Source: JAQBGV01 sp032128395
GTDB lineage: Bacteria; Planctomycetota; UBA8108; UBA1146
DNA: 64,000 nt
Direction: 5' to 3'
Assembly (NCBI GenBank): GCA_032128395.1
Contig: JAQBGV010000071.1
Coordinates: forward strand, 1-64,000
In this document: piece by piece, positions 18,358 through 25,870 of the stretch
Layout: each line of letters starts with the position of its first letter
Numbering within the stretch: the stretch's first letter is position 1
Notes under the pieces: generated by a model
The model's database searches: none
Told to the model about the DNA's origin: nothing
What the model saw: only the letters and a program-made list of their open reading frames with translations
Made by a program: the position numbers and the translations under genes

Positions 18358-18395
18358 AGAAGACCGGGTACGCGCTGTCGCGTACCCGGTCTTCT
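18358..18395 (-). terminator. 17-bp perfect hairpin, probable intrinsic terminator
   Basis: A perfect 17-bp inverted repeat (AGAAGACCGGGTACGCG with its complement) encloses the loop CTGT. It begins 26 bp past the stop of the 79-residue membrane protein gene and is followed on the minus strand by only a few Ts. It would end that operon before mreB. The symmetry means it could also act on the other strand. Confidence 0.65.
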
Positions 18396-18421
18396 GGCAC
18401 TCTGGGATCGGGTCTCTCGGG

Positions 18422-18661
18422 CTACTCAGATTTCTCGCCGGCTTTCCCGACGACCTTCTCGATCTGAGCCACGACGGCGGTCTGGTTCTTCTTCGCCCAC
18501 TGATCCGCGCTCGCGGTCGGGCTCTCGGTCCCGTGACGCAGACCGTTGATCTGGGCCCCGACGAAGACGGTGGCGCCGAGGAGAAAGACCGCGGAGAGCA
18601 CCAGGAGGCTCGTGGCGAGCGGACTCGTGCTCTTCCGTTCGACGATCGGTTGTTCGAACAT
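18422..18661 (-). CDS. Small single-pass membrane protein, unknown function
   Basis: 79 residues with one hydrophobic helix at about 16-38 (LATSLLVLSAVFLLGATVFVGA), a short Ser/Thr-rich linker and a Lys/Glu-rich tail (AQIEKVVGKAGEKSE). No family is recognised. It starts 20 nt after the coiled-coil protein gene and is followed by a strong hairpin, so it is the second gene of a two-gene operon and probably a partner of that protein in the inner membrane. Confidence 0.7.
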   Translation of the reverse strand: MFEQPIVERKSTSPLATSLLVLSAVFLLGATVFVGAQINGLRHGTESPTASADQWAKKNQTAVVAQIEKVVGKAGEKSE

Positions 18662-18681
18662 GGGGGGATTCCTCTCGTCGG

Positions 18682-19536
18682 CTAGCCCGCGAGGCGGGTC
18701 GAGGCCTGCTGACCGGCCTGGATCGTCGCCCCAGGCTCCGTGAAGAGGATCCGGGCGCCCGACATGTCGTCGAGCAGGCTCTCCACCTTGACCTTGCCGA
18801 TGAAACGGCCCCCCTCGTAAATGGTGAACTCGTAACCCTCGCGGACCTGGTCCTGACGGCCGACCGAGAGGACGACGATGTCGCCGCGGACTGCGGAGAC
18901 GACGCCGTTGATCTTCGGGGCGATCTGGACGGGGATCTTGTTGATGTCGACCCCGGCGTTCGCGAGCGCGGCGAGTTGGAGGGCCTTGCCGTCGAGATCC
19001 TTGTGCATCGAGGCGAGCGCCATCGCGAGCTGTTCGTTCGTCTCCTCCTGCTGCTGCAGGTCGAGACGGGCGCGCTGAGCCAGCTGGACCGCCTCCTTCT
19101 TCGATTCGTCAGCGACCGTCTTCTCGCGGATCAGGCGGTCGATTTCCTCGTCCTTGGAGGCGAGGGCGTTGTCCTTGTCCTGGAGGTGCTGATCCTGGGT
19201 CGAGATCTGCGACTGCAGAGTGTTCACCTGCGAGCGCAACTCGGTCTTGTCGGTCTTGAGTGCCCCGTTCTCGTTCCCGAGATCCTGGTTCTGCGTCTGC
19301 AGCACGGAGATCTCGTTGTCCTTGCGAGAGACGTTGCCCTCGAGAGCCTGGATGCGGCCCTCGTCCTTCTCCGATTTGGCCGTGGCCTGATCGCGAAGAT
19401 CGACGAGTTCTTCCCCGCCTTTCTCGGCAACCCGTTTCCAGTTCTTGTTGGTCTGGAAAAGGGTGGCGCTCGCTCCCAGGAAGAAGAGCGCCAGGATCAA
19501 GTTGATCACCACAAAGGCCTTGGCGAGCCCACTCAT
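18682..19536 (-). CDS. Membrane-anchored coiled-coil protein
   Basis: 284 residues, ATG with GGGGAGGAAG upstream. An N-terminal membrane helix (about 5-26) is followed by a long Glu/Lys/Gln-rich coiled coil (about 35-185), then a small beta-rich C-terminal domain starting near INGVVSAVRGDIVVLSVGRQDQVREGYEF, which resembles the compact C-terminal domain seen in some periplasmic and flagellar-associated proteins. It resembles a periplasmic spacer or a tether between inner membrane and wall. Its function is unknown. It is expressed with the 79-residue membrane protein, probably from a promoter near 20040. Confidence 0.78.
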   Translation of the reverse strand: MSGLAKAFVVINLILALFFLGASATLFQTNKNWKRVAEKGGEELVDLRDQATAKSEKDEGRIQALEGNVSRKDNEISVLQTQNQDLGNENGALKTDKTELRSQVNTLQSQISTQDQHLQDKDNALASKDEEIDRLIREKTVADESKKEAVQLAQRARLDLQQQEETNEQLAMALASMHKDLDGKALQLAALANAGVDINKIPVQIAPKINGVVSAVRGDIVVLSVGRQDQVREGYEFTIYEGGRFIGKVKVESLLDDMSGARILFTEPGATIQAGQQASTRLAG

Positions 19537-19701
19537 GAGAATCTTCCTCCCCTCAGGGAATCACGGTAGGACCTCGGACGCAGAGTGGCGTGCGAGGGAC
19601 CTCTCCGAAACTCTGGCAGTATGAAACCGACTCCACTTGCTTTGCTCGGCGACCCAGCCGAAATGCTTTCGGCCGATCCACGGACGCATTTCGTCGGGCC
19701 C

Positions 19702-19759
19702 GGCCGCTAACAAATCGGCCGCCAACAAATCGGCCGCTAACAAATCGGCCGCTCAAAAA
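19702..19759. repeat. 15-bp tandem repeat, about 3.8 copies
   Basis: GGCCGCTAACAAATC occurs at 19702-19716, 19717-19731 (one change) and 19732-19746, followed by a diverged partial copy. As the unit is a multiple of three, it reads as five-residue repeats in every frame (for example NKSAA on the plus strand), but no frame has a believable start and context. Confidence 0.85.
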
Positions 19760-20026
19760 GCCGCGCCCGCAGAAATCCGCACCTCCCGAAAGGCCGTCAT
19801 GACGACGTTTCGTACTCGCCGACGCCCAGCCGCGGTGAAACGGCAGGTCGAACGACACTTCCCCGGAACGTTGCGAGTGCGATCCTGACTCGGGGGGGGC
19901 GGGTCGGAGACCCGATCGATTCCGTTCGCACACCCATTGGCGAAATGAACCGATCTCCAGCCGCCACTCCTCCAACTGACCGCTAGGGCCCGCGTCGGAG
20001 AGGAGCAGGTGCCCGTGGAATATGGA

Positions 20027-20054
20027 ATTATAGCGACGACCTCCGGATGGTCAA
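20027..20054 (-). promoter_or_regulatory. Strong sigma-70-type promoter reading toward the coiled-coil operon
   Basis: On the minus strand TTGACC (20049-20054), a 16-bp spacer and a perfect TATAAT (20027-20032). This is one of the best promoter matches in the window. Transcription would start near 20020, about 480 nt before the ATG at 19536, leaving a very long leader. Confidence 0.6.
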
Positions 20055-20241
20055 TACTGCCGAGGTTCTCCCGAGCACCTTGACCCGTTGTCTCATAGAG
20101 ACTTGGAGAGCCCAGAACTCGCCAGAACCAGGGCCCGCCACCAGGTTTCTCGGGCCGGAATCGAGATCGCGCCCCCGGCCCCGATGGTACGATCCGCCCC
20201 CGCGCTCGGCTCGGCCCGGCCTTCGGAGGGAAGATATCGAC

Positions 20242-20922
20242 GTGTTTACGGGAATCATCGAGCGATCCTGCTCGGTCCGGGCCATCGAGCCGCGTGCCGG
20301 TTCGAGTCGGCTGCGAGTCGAGCGCCGGCCCGCCACCATCATGACGGGGGGCGCTGATCCTTCGAATGCTCGGGGGTTCTCGGGGGATCCAGGCTGGGAT
20401 GATCTCCAAGTCGGCGAGAGTATCGCGGTCGACGGATGCTGCCTGACCCTCGTCCAATTCGACCAGGAGGCCCTTTCCTTCGACATCATCGAGGAGAGCC
20501 TCGGAAAGACCACCCTCGGCGGCCGTCGCCCGGGTGCCCGGTTGAATCTCGAACGCTCACTTCGCCTCGGCGACCGCTTGGGAGGGCACCTCGTCAGCGG
20601 CCACATCGATGGCACCGGGGTCGTGGCCGAGGTTCGAGCGGATGCCGAGGAGACCCGGATCACCATCGAGGTGCCGGTGGAAGTGCCAGTGCGGGTGGTC
20701 CACAAGGGTTCGATCGCGATCGACGGAGTCAGCCTGACCGTCGCTTCGGTCGACGGCGCTCGCTTCACCGTCGCATTGATCCCGCACACTCTGGAGGTGA
20801 CCAACCTCGGAGAGAGAAAGGTGGGGGACCGGGTGAATCTCGAAATGGACCAGATCGGCCGTTGGGTCGACTCACTCCTCGCGGAGCGTGGCTTCGGCCC
20901 GCCGGCCGTCGGAGGAGTGTAG
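20242..20922 (+). CDS. ribE: Riboflavin synthase, alpha subunit
   Basis: 226 residues from GTG (V-FTGIIE), with GGAGGG about 10 nt upstream. Two lumazine-binding barrels are present: the first begins FTGIIE and includes GESIAVDGCCLTLV and GGHLVSGHIDGTG; the second includes KGSIAIDGVSLTVA and FTVALIPHTLEVTNLG. A short insertion near residues 25-45 lengthens the first barrel. It dismutates two 6,7-dimethyl-8-ribityllumazine molecules to riboflavin. No other rib gene is adjacent. The stop overlaps the gltX start by one base, so the two are coupled. Confidence 0.95.
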   Translation: MFTGIIERSCSVRAIEPRAGSSRLRVERRPATIMTGGADPSNARGFSGDPGWDDLQVGESIAVDGCCLTLVQFDQEALSFDIIEESLGKTTLGGRRPGARLNLERSLRLGDRLGGHLVSGHIDGTGVVAEVRADAEETRITIEVPVEVPVRVVHKGSIAIDGVSLTVASVDGARFTVALIPHTLEVTNLGERKVGDRVNLEMDQIGRWVDSLLAERGFGPPAVGGV

Positions 20923-22391
20923 TGGACGTTCCGAGGGTTCGCATCGCCCCCAGCCCGACCGGTGATCCCCACGTCGGCACCGCCTACGTCGCTCTCTTCA
21001 ACTATGCCTGGGCTCGCCGGCAGGGGGGGCAATTCATCCTCCGCATCGATGACACGGACCGGACGCGATACCAGTCCAAGTCCGAGGAGTCGATCTTCCG
21101 CGCACTGCGCTGGCTCGGACTCGACTGGGACGAGGGACCCGATGTGGGAGGGCCCTGCGCTCCCTACCGACAGTCCGAACGGCAGGAGATCTACCAGGAG
21201 CGGGTGCGGGAACTGCTCGCGCGGGGTGCCGCGTACCGGTGTTTCTGCACCGCGGAGCGCCTCGGAGAGCTGCGCCAGCGGCAAAAGGAGCGGAAGGAGC
21301 ACCTCGGGTACGACGGTCTCTGCCGAACTCTCGACCCGGAAGAGGCGGCGCGTCGGGCCGATGTCGAGGGGGAAGTTCATGTCGTGCGCCTCCGCGTCCC
21401 ATCGGGCGGTTCGACGGTCTTCCGAGACGAGCTCCGGGGCGAGATTACCGTGGCGAACGCGGAGATCGACGACCAAGTGCTGATGAAATCGGACGGCTTC
21501 CCGACCTATCACCTCGCGAACGTGGTCGACGACATCGCCTTCGGGATCACCGAGGTCGTCCGGGCGGAGGAGTGGCTGATCTCGACCCCCAAGCACGTCC
21601 TGCTCGCGCGGGCATTCGACGCTCCTGTCCCGCGATACTTCCACGTTCCTCTGCTGCGCAATCGAGATCATTCGAAAATCTCGAAGCGAAAGAACCCGGT
21701 CTCGCTCGACTGGTTCCGCTCGGAGGGATACCTCCCTGAGGCCCTTCTCAACTTCCTTGCGCTGATGGGGTGGGGGACCGGGGACGGCGAGGAGGTCTTC
21801 GGCCTCGACCGGTTCGAGCGCGAGTTCCGGCTCGAGGACATCTCCCTCGGGGCTCCGGTGTTCGACCTCGAGAAGCTCGAGTGGTTGAACGGCCAGTACC
21901 TACGAAAGCTGACGGCAGCGGAACTCTACGAACGACTCCGCATCGAGAAGATGCTTCCCGCCGGTGCGGATGAGGCGGGGCTCGCGCGCATCCTTCCGGT
22001 CATCGTCGAACGTCTCCACCGTCTGACGGATGTGGCCGAGATGGCGGGTTGGTACTTCGGGGAGCCGGCGCACTTTCCGGTCGGAGATCTCTGCCCCCCG
22101 AAGCAGCAGCTCGCCGATGCCGCGCCCATCTTGCGCGAGTCGCGAAATGCCCTCGCTCATCTCGCCCGATTCGACGCGCCGTCGATCGAGACCGCGCTCG
22201 AAGATGTCCGGGTCCGGCTCGAGGTGAAGAAGCCGCAACTCTTCATGCCGATGCGGGTCGCGCTCACCGGTCGAAAAGACTCCCCGGGGATCCACGAGGT
22301 GCTCCTCGTCCTCGGTCCCGAGCGCAGCGAGGCGCGTCTCACTGCGGCGCTCGCTCGGGTGGAAGAGGCGTCGGGCGGAGCTGCTTCGTGA
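20922..22391 (+). CDS. gltX: Glutamyl-tRNA synthetase
   Basis: 489 residues, GTG start with GGAGGAG 5 nt upstream. Class I motifs: the HIGH equivalent HVGT at 17-20 within PSPTGDPHVGTAY, and the KMSKS equivalent KISKR near 253. The catalytic domain carries the C-x-C-type zinc-region remnant CFCTAERL. It charges tRNA-Glu (and possibly tRNA-Gln, for later amidation) in the cytoplasm. Length is usual. It is translationally coupled to ribE before it and to a PHP protein after it (GTGA). Confidence 0.96.
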   Translation: MDVPRVRIAPSPTGDPHVGTAYVALFNYAWARRQGGQFILRIDDTDRTRYQSKSEESIFRALRWLGLDWDEGPDVGGPCAPYRQSERQEIYQERVRELLARGAAYRCFCTAERLGELRQRQKERKEHLGYDGLCRTLDPEEAARRADVEGEVHVVRLRVPSGGSTVFRDELRGEITVANAEIDDQVLMKSDGFPTYHLANVVDDIAFGITEVVRAEEWLISTPKHVLLARAFDAPVPRYFHVPLLRNRDHSKISKRKNPVSLDWFRSEGYLPEALLNFLALMGWGTGDGEEVFGLDRFEREFRLEDISLGAPVFDLEKLEWLNGQYLRKLTAAELYERLRIEKMLPAGADEAGLARILPVIVERLHRLTDVAEMAGWYFGEPAHFPVGDLCPPKQQLADAAPILRESRNALAHLARFDAPSIETALEDVRVRLEVKKPQLFMPMRVALTGRKDSPGIHEVLLVLGPERSEARLTAALARVEEASGGAAS

Positions 22392-23215
22392 CGAGAGGGG
22401 CAGGGACGACCGGGGCGGTGCGGCGAGGACTGGCTACGACCGATCGCATCGACCTGCACGTTCACAGCAATTTCTCTGACGGGCAGGACTCGCCGGCGAC
22501 CCTCGCGAACGCTTCGATCGCGGTTCTCTCGATCTGTGACCACGACACAATCCGCGCGTACGACCATCTCCCGCCCGATCCCCGCTCACGCATCCTTCCA
22601 GGGGTGGAGGTCAGCGCGCGACTCGGCGACGGGGAGATCCATATCCTCGGCTACTTCCCGGATGGCTTCACGGATAGCTTCCGATCGTGGATCGCGGAGC
22701 GGGAGGAGGATCGCCGCACTCGGATCCGCGCCGGAGTCTCGGCGCTCCGCAATGCAGGGATCCCGGTCCGCTGGGCTGCGCTCGATGCGGAGGTGGGACA
22801 GGCGGTCCCCTGTCGTTCGCATGTCGCTCGCTGCCTGATCCAGATCGGCTGGCCGCGGAACCCGGAACGGCTCTATTCCGGATTCATGAACCGAGATCGT
22901 TTTCGAACCGCGACGATCTCGACCGCGGCCGTGATCGACGGGATCCTCTCCGCCGGCGGGCTTCCCTGCTGGGCGCACCCCGAAGAAGAGGCGATCGCGA
23001 AGCACGGAACGCGACTGGTGGGGGAAGGATTGCGCGGGATCGAGGCGCACTCCCCCGCCGTGCGGGGGACGAGGCGAGCCGCCGCACTCGCTCTTGCGAC
23101 CGAGAACGGGCTCCTCGTCTCGGGGGGGACCGACTACCACGGAGGGCGAAAGCGCCGGGTCGGGTGGTACCGGGTGACGGTGGGGGACGTGGCTCGGGAG
23201 CTGCTCCCGAGCTGA
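22388..23215 (+). CDS. PHP-domain phosphoesterase (TrpH/YciV-like)
   Basis: 275 residues if the GTG overlapping the gltX stop is used; the conserved part starts near residue 21. Metal-binding motifs are IDLHVHSNFSDG (H24, H26), CDHDT (D51-D53), PGVEVSA, CWAHPEEE and the terminal GTDYHGG. This arrangement fits the YciV/TrpH group, which hydrolyses nucleoside 3',5'-bisphosphates and trims RNA 5' ends. The substrate here is an inference from the family. It faces rho tail to tail, with a 29-bp gap. Confidence 0.85.
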   Translation: MTRGAGTTGAVRRGLATTDRIDLHVHSNFSDGQDSPATLANASIAVLSICDHDTIRAYDHLPPDPRSRILPGVEVSARLGDGEIHILGYFPDGFTDSFRSWIAEREEDRRTRIRAGVSALRNAGIPVRWAALDAEVGQAVPCRSHVARCLIQIGWPRNPERLYSGFMNRDRFRTATISTAAVIDGILSAGGLPCWAHPEEEAIAKHGTRLVGEGLRGIEAHSPAVRGTRRAAALALATENGLLVSGGTDYHGGRKRRVGWYRVTVGDVARELLPS

Positions 23216-23244
23216 ACCCCTCGCCCGAGCTTCTCGCGCCGCGG

Positions 23245-24954
23245 CTACGACTTCAACGAGTACAAGAACTTGGCGTTGTCCTCGAAGGAACCGACGCGTT
23301 CGCTGAGGAGCTCCATCCCTTCGATCGGATTCACGTTCGTCAGGACGCGGCGGAGCTTCCAGATCTGATCGATCTCATCGGACGTGTAGAGCTTCTCTTC
23401 CTTTCGGGTCCCGGAGAGCGTGACATCGATCGCGGGGTAGACCCGGTGGTCGGCGAGCTTGCGCGACAGCACCAGTTCCATGTTCCCGGTCCCCTTGAAC
23501 TCTTCGAAGATCACTTCGTCCATCCGGCTGCCGGTCTCGATCAGCGCGGTGGCGATGATCGTCAGGCTTCCGTGGTTCTCGATGTTGCGCGCCGCCCCGA
23601 AAATCGCCTTCGGCTTCTCGAGGGTCTTCGCATCGACCCCTCCGGAGAGCGTACGTCCACTGTGGGCGGTCTCGAGGTTGAATGCTCGTCCGAGGCGGGT
23701 GAGGGAATCGAGCAGCAGCACCACATCGCAGCTCGACTCCAAGAGCCGATGGCAGCGGTTGAGCACCATCTCCGCGACACGGACGTGACACTTGGAATTC
23801 TCGTCCGAGCTCGAGGCGTACACCTCTGCCCGAACGCTTCGCTTCCAGTCGGTGACCTCCTCGGGACGCTCATCGACGAGCAGGACGATGACGGCGATAT
23901 CCGGGTAGGTGGCGGTGATCGATTGGGCCATCTTCTGTAGGAGCACGGTCTTCCCGGTGCGCGGGGGAGCGACGATCAAAGCGCGTTGACCGCGCCCGAT
24001 CGGAGCGATCAGATCGACGAGTCGCATGCTCAGATCGCCGGTCGCGCCGAGGTGGAAGCGCTCCGTCGGATCGATGCTGGTCAGGTCCTTGTAGAACGGG
24101 CGACGAGGAACCACGGTCGGTGGATCTCCATCGACGGTGTGGATCTCTTGGAGAGATGGTCCTCGGCCCTGCGGGGCGCGATGCCCACCGGTCGCCCCGA
24201 CGATGTAGTGGCCGGTGCGGAGCTTGAAGCGCTGCACGAGGTGCTTTCCGACATGGACGTCTGTCGGTTGGATCCGACAGCTCTTCTGGGGATCCCGGAG
24301 GAACCCGAATCCCTGGTTCCCCACCTCGAGGATGCCGCGGACAAGCTCTCGCTTCTGCCGCTCAGCACTGTTCGAGTCGCTTTCCTTGCGTTCGTCGGTG
24401 GGTCGATCGGAACTCGGTCGCGCGGTGCCCGATTGCCGGCCGGGCCGGCTGGTACCGTGTTGCCGGGTGGGACTTTGTCGTCGATTCGCACCCTGCGGTC
24501 GGCTGGCACCCTGCGGCCGGCTGGCACCCTGCGGTCGGCCGGCACCCTGCGGTCGGCCGGCACCCTGCGGTCGGCCGGCACCCTGCTGCTTGCCGGAACC
24601 CTGCTGCCTGCCGGTACCCTGCTGCTGGCCACCGCGGCGATCGCCTCCGCCGGAGCGGGGCTGGTCGGTTCGAGGGGAAGGTGCTCCGGATCGTCCCTTC
24701 GGACGGCGCCGCCCTCCGCGACGGTCATCGTTGCCGCTCCCGCCGGCCCCGCTACCCGCCCGGGACCCACCCCGAGCACCGGTGCCGCTGGACCCGTTCG
24801 CCCCACTCGGGGCGCCGCTGCCGAAATCGCTGCGGTTCCCGTCTACATTCGGCGGGTCGTTGCCCTCCCGCTTGGGGCCGGGGCCTCCGCGACGAGAGCC
24901 GGAATCGGGACCGGAGCGACCGTTCGGTGAGTCACCCGTGTTCTGCGAATTCAA
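23245..24954 (-). CDS. rho: Transcription termination factor Rho with long disordered N-terminus
   Basis: 569 residues, TTG start with AGGAG 9 nt upstream. The C-terminal 365 residues are standard Rho: cold-shock RNA-binding domain (GILEVGNQGFGFLRDP) near 205-275, Walker A near 325-333 (APPRTGKT), VIVLLVDERPEEVTDW, LLDSLTRLGRA and ETGSRMDEVIFEEFKGTGN. The first ~200 residues are low-complexity Gly/Arg/Gln/Ser/Asn, including about eight six-residue repeats (GRPQGA-like). Disordered N-terminal extensions occur in Rho of several phyla and have been tied to condensate formation in Bacteroides. The gene has a possible very long leader. Confidence 0.96.
   Translation of the reverse strand: MNSQNTGDSPNGRSGPDSGSRRGGPGPKREGNDPPNVDGNRSDFGSGAPSGANGSSGTGARGGSRAGSGAGGSGNDDRRGGRRRPKGRSGAPSPRTDQPRSGGGDRRGGQQQGTGRQQGSGKQQGAGRPQGAGRPQGAGRPQGASRPQGASRPQGANRRQSPTRQHGTSRPGRQSGTARPSSDRPTDERKESDSNSAERQKRELVRGILEVGNQGFGFLRDPQKSCRIQPTDVHVGKHLVQRFKLRTGHYIVGATGGHRAPQGRGPSLQEIHTVDGDPPTVVPRRPFYKDLTSIDPTERFHLGATGDLSMRLVDLIAPIGRGQRALIVAPPRTGKTVLLQKMAQSITATYPDIAVIVLLVDERPEEVTDWKRSVRAEVYASSSDENSKCHVRVAEMVLNRCHRLLESSCDVVLLLDSLTRLGRAFNLETAHSGRTLSGGVDAKTLEKPKAIFGAARNIENHGSLTIIATALIETGSRMDEVIFEEFKGTGNMELVLSRKLADHRVYPAIDVTLSGTRKEEKLYTSDEIDQIWKLRRVLTNVNPIEGMELLSERVGSFEDNAKFLYSLKS
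24488..24628 (-). repeat. 18-bp minisatellite inside rho
   Basis: About eight in-frame copies of an 18-bp unit encode G-R-P-Q-G-A and variants (GRQQGS, GKQQGA, SRPQGA). Neighbouring copies are nearly identical, so copy number may vary among strains without breaking the frame. Confidence 0.85.
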
Positions 24955-25381
24955 ATCGAGACACTCCTAGAAATTCTTCGCCTGGCAAACTCCTCGACTC
25001 GACCATCGAGCCTCTTGGAGCAAGTCAGGTCACACATCCCCAAATCGCGCGGTTCACATGGCTGGGGAATCGCTTGGGGTGCGTTGAGCGAGCGGTTCTC
25101 TTTCGGGACGGCCCATTCCGTGGAGATCAGCTTCGAAGCTGAATTGCACTCCACGGATCGAGAATCGGAACGGGCCGCGCGGCGGGCTCCCGCCGCTGCA
25201 ATCGGGTTGTTGGACGAACCGGAGCGAGTTCTAGCCACTCCGAGTCTTCGACCCTACATCTGCCAATTCATCTCCTCTCGACCCTCCCACGAGGGTCGCA
25301 GTGGACGAACGGCACGGGATCGACCGCTCTCGCGATCACTGCATTCCATCTCGCAGCATTCGAAACGCCGGTTCTCGAATC

Positions 25382-25439
25382 GTTTCCGCTTCGAGAGTGT
25401 TTCCGCTTCGAGAGTCGAGAGTGTTTCCTCTTCGAGAGT
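25382..25439. repeat. 17-bp tandem repeat, three copies
   Basis: GTTTCCGCTTCGAGAGT at 25382-25398 and 25399-25415, then a third copy at about 25423-25439 with one change after an 8-bp interruption. The function is unknown; the array is too short for CRISPR. Confidence 0.8.
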
Positions 25440-25620
25440 GCAGTGCCCACGATCCAGGCAGCCAGCCGGGGAGAGCGGGGACGTGTCGGCGAACGACAAC
25501 CGAGAAGGGGGAGATTCGCGAGAAACGCAATCCCCGCCTCGCCGGACTCGGGGTCGAGGGATCGGCAGGGTGAGAGCCCCGCCGGAAGTGATCGATCCCC
25601 GAAGCCAAGGAAATGCCGCG

Positions 25621-25668
25621 TCACAGAGACGCTACATCACCGAGACGCTAGGTCACAGAGACGCAACA
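25621..25668. repeat. 16-bp tandem repeat, three copies
   Basis: TCACAGAGACGCTACA, TCACCGAGACGCTAGG and TCACAGAGACGCAACA lie head to tail at 25621, 25637 and 25653. They lie about 80 bp to the left of the divergent promoter pair. They could be repeated operator sites or simple slippage products. Confidence 0.8.
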
Positions 25669-25750
25669 GGACGTCAAGGGCCGCTATCGCAGAAAGACGC
25701 CGCTTTCACAGAAAACCGCGATCACGAGCAACAGAGTGGGGCGGGTCGCC

Positions 25751-25779
25751 TCGACCCTGTTCCTGCGCCGGATTATAAC
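25751..25779 (+). promoter_or_regulatory. Candidate promoter of the aroDE operon
   Basis: TCGACC (25751-25756), a 17-bp spacer and TATAAC (25774-25779) would start transcription near 25786, about 85 nt before the aroDE ATG. The -10 overlaps that of a leftward promoter. Confidence 0.5.
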
Positions 25780-25799
25780 GATGATCGGCATCGGGCCAA
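25772..25799 (-). promoter_or_regulatory. Candidate leftward promoter for a long rho leader
   Basis: On the minus strand TTGGCC (25794-25799), a 16-bp spacer and perfect TATAAT (25772-25777). It shares its -10 bases with the aroDE promoter, so the two should compete for polymerase. A transcript would run about 810 nt before reaching rho. Confidence 0.45.
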
Positions 25800-25870
25800 G
25801 GAAATCCTCACCCCCAGCCTGAGACTCCCGTGCCGGGGGCCATCTCCCGGCGAGCTTCCCGGAGGAGGCG

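Larger units (their letters stand above)
19537..20241. other. Long non-coding region between the coiled-coil gene and ribE
   Basis: 705 bp without a convincing gene. It contains a strong minus-strand promoter (20027-20054), so 19537-20020 is probably the transcribed leader of the coiled-coil operon or a separate RNA. It also holds a 15-bp tandem repeat (19702-19759). There is no FMN riboswitch signature before ribE. Confidence 0.45.
24955..25870. other. Long non-coding region between rho and aroDE
   Basis: 916 bp, the longest gap in the window, with no convincing gene. It holds two small tandem repeats (25382-25439 and 25621-25668) and a pair of overlapping divergent promoters (25751-25799). 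Most of it would be the rho leader if the leftward promoter is real. Confidence 0.45.

Noticed and set aside
19637..19888. Small plus-strand ORF with NKSAA repeats
   Set aside because: No Shine-Dalgarno, and the repeats explain its composition; the stretch is more likely leader RNA on the other strand.
19553..19975. Minus-strand ORF of 140 codons just after the strong promoter
   Set aside because: TTG start without Shine-Dalgarno, no recognisable composition, and it runs through the tandem repeat.
20055..20241. FMN riboswitch before ribE
   Set aside because: None of the conserved RFN-element segments is present.
20290..20310. tRNA-like GGTTCGAGTC
   Set aside because: It lies inside ribE and no acceptor or anticodon arms fit around it.
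25621..25668. CRISPR array
   Set aside because: Units are head to tail at 16 bp without spacers, and no cas gene is present.
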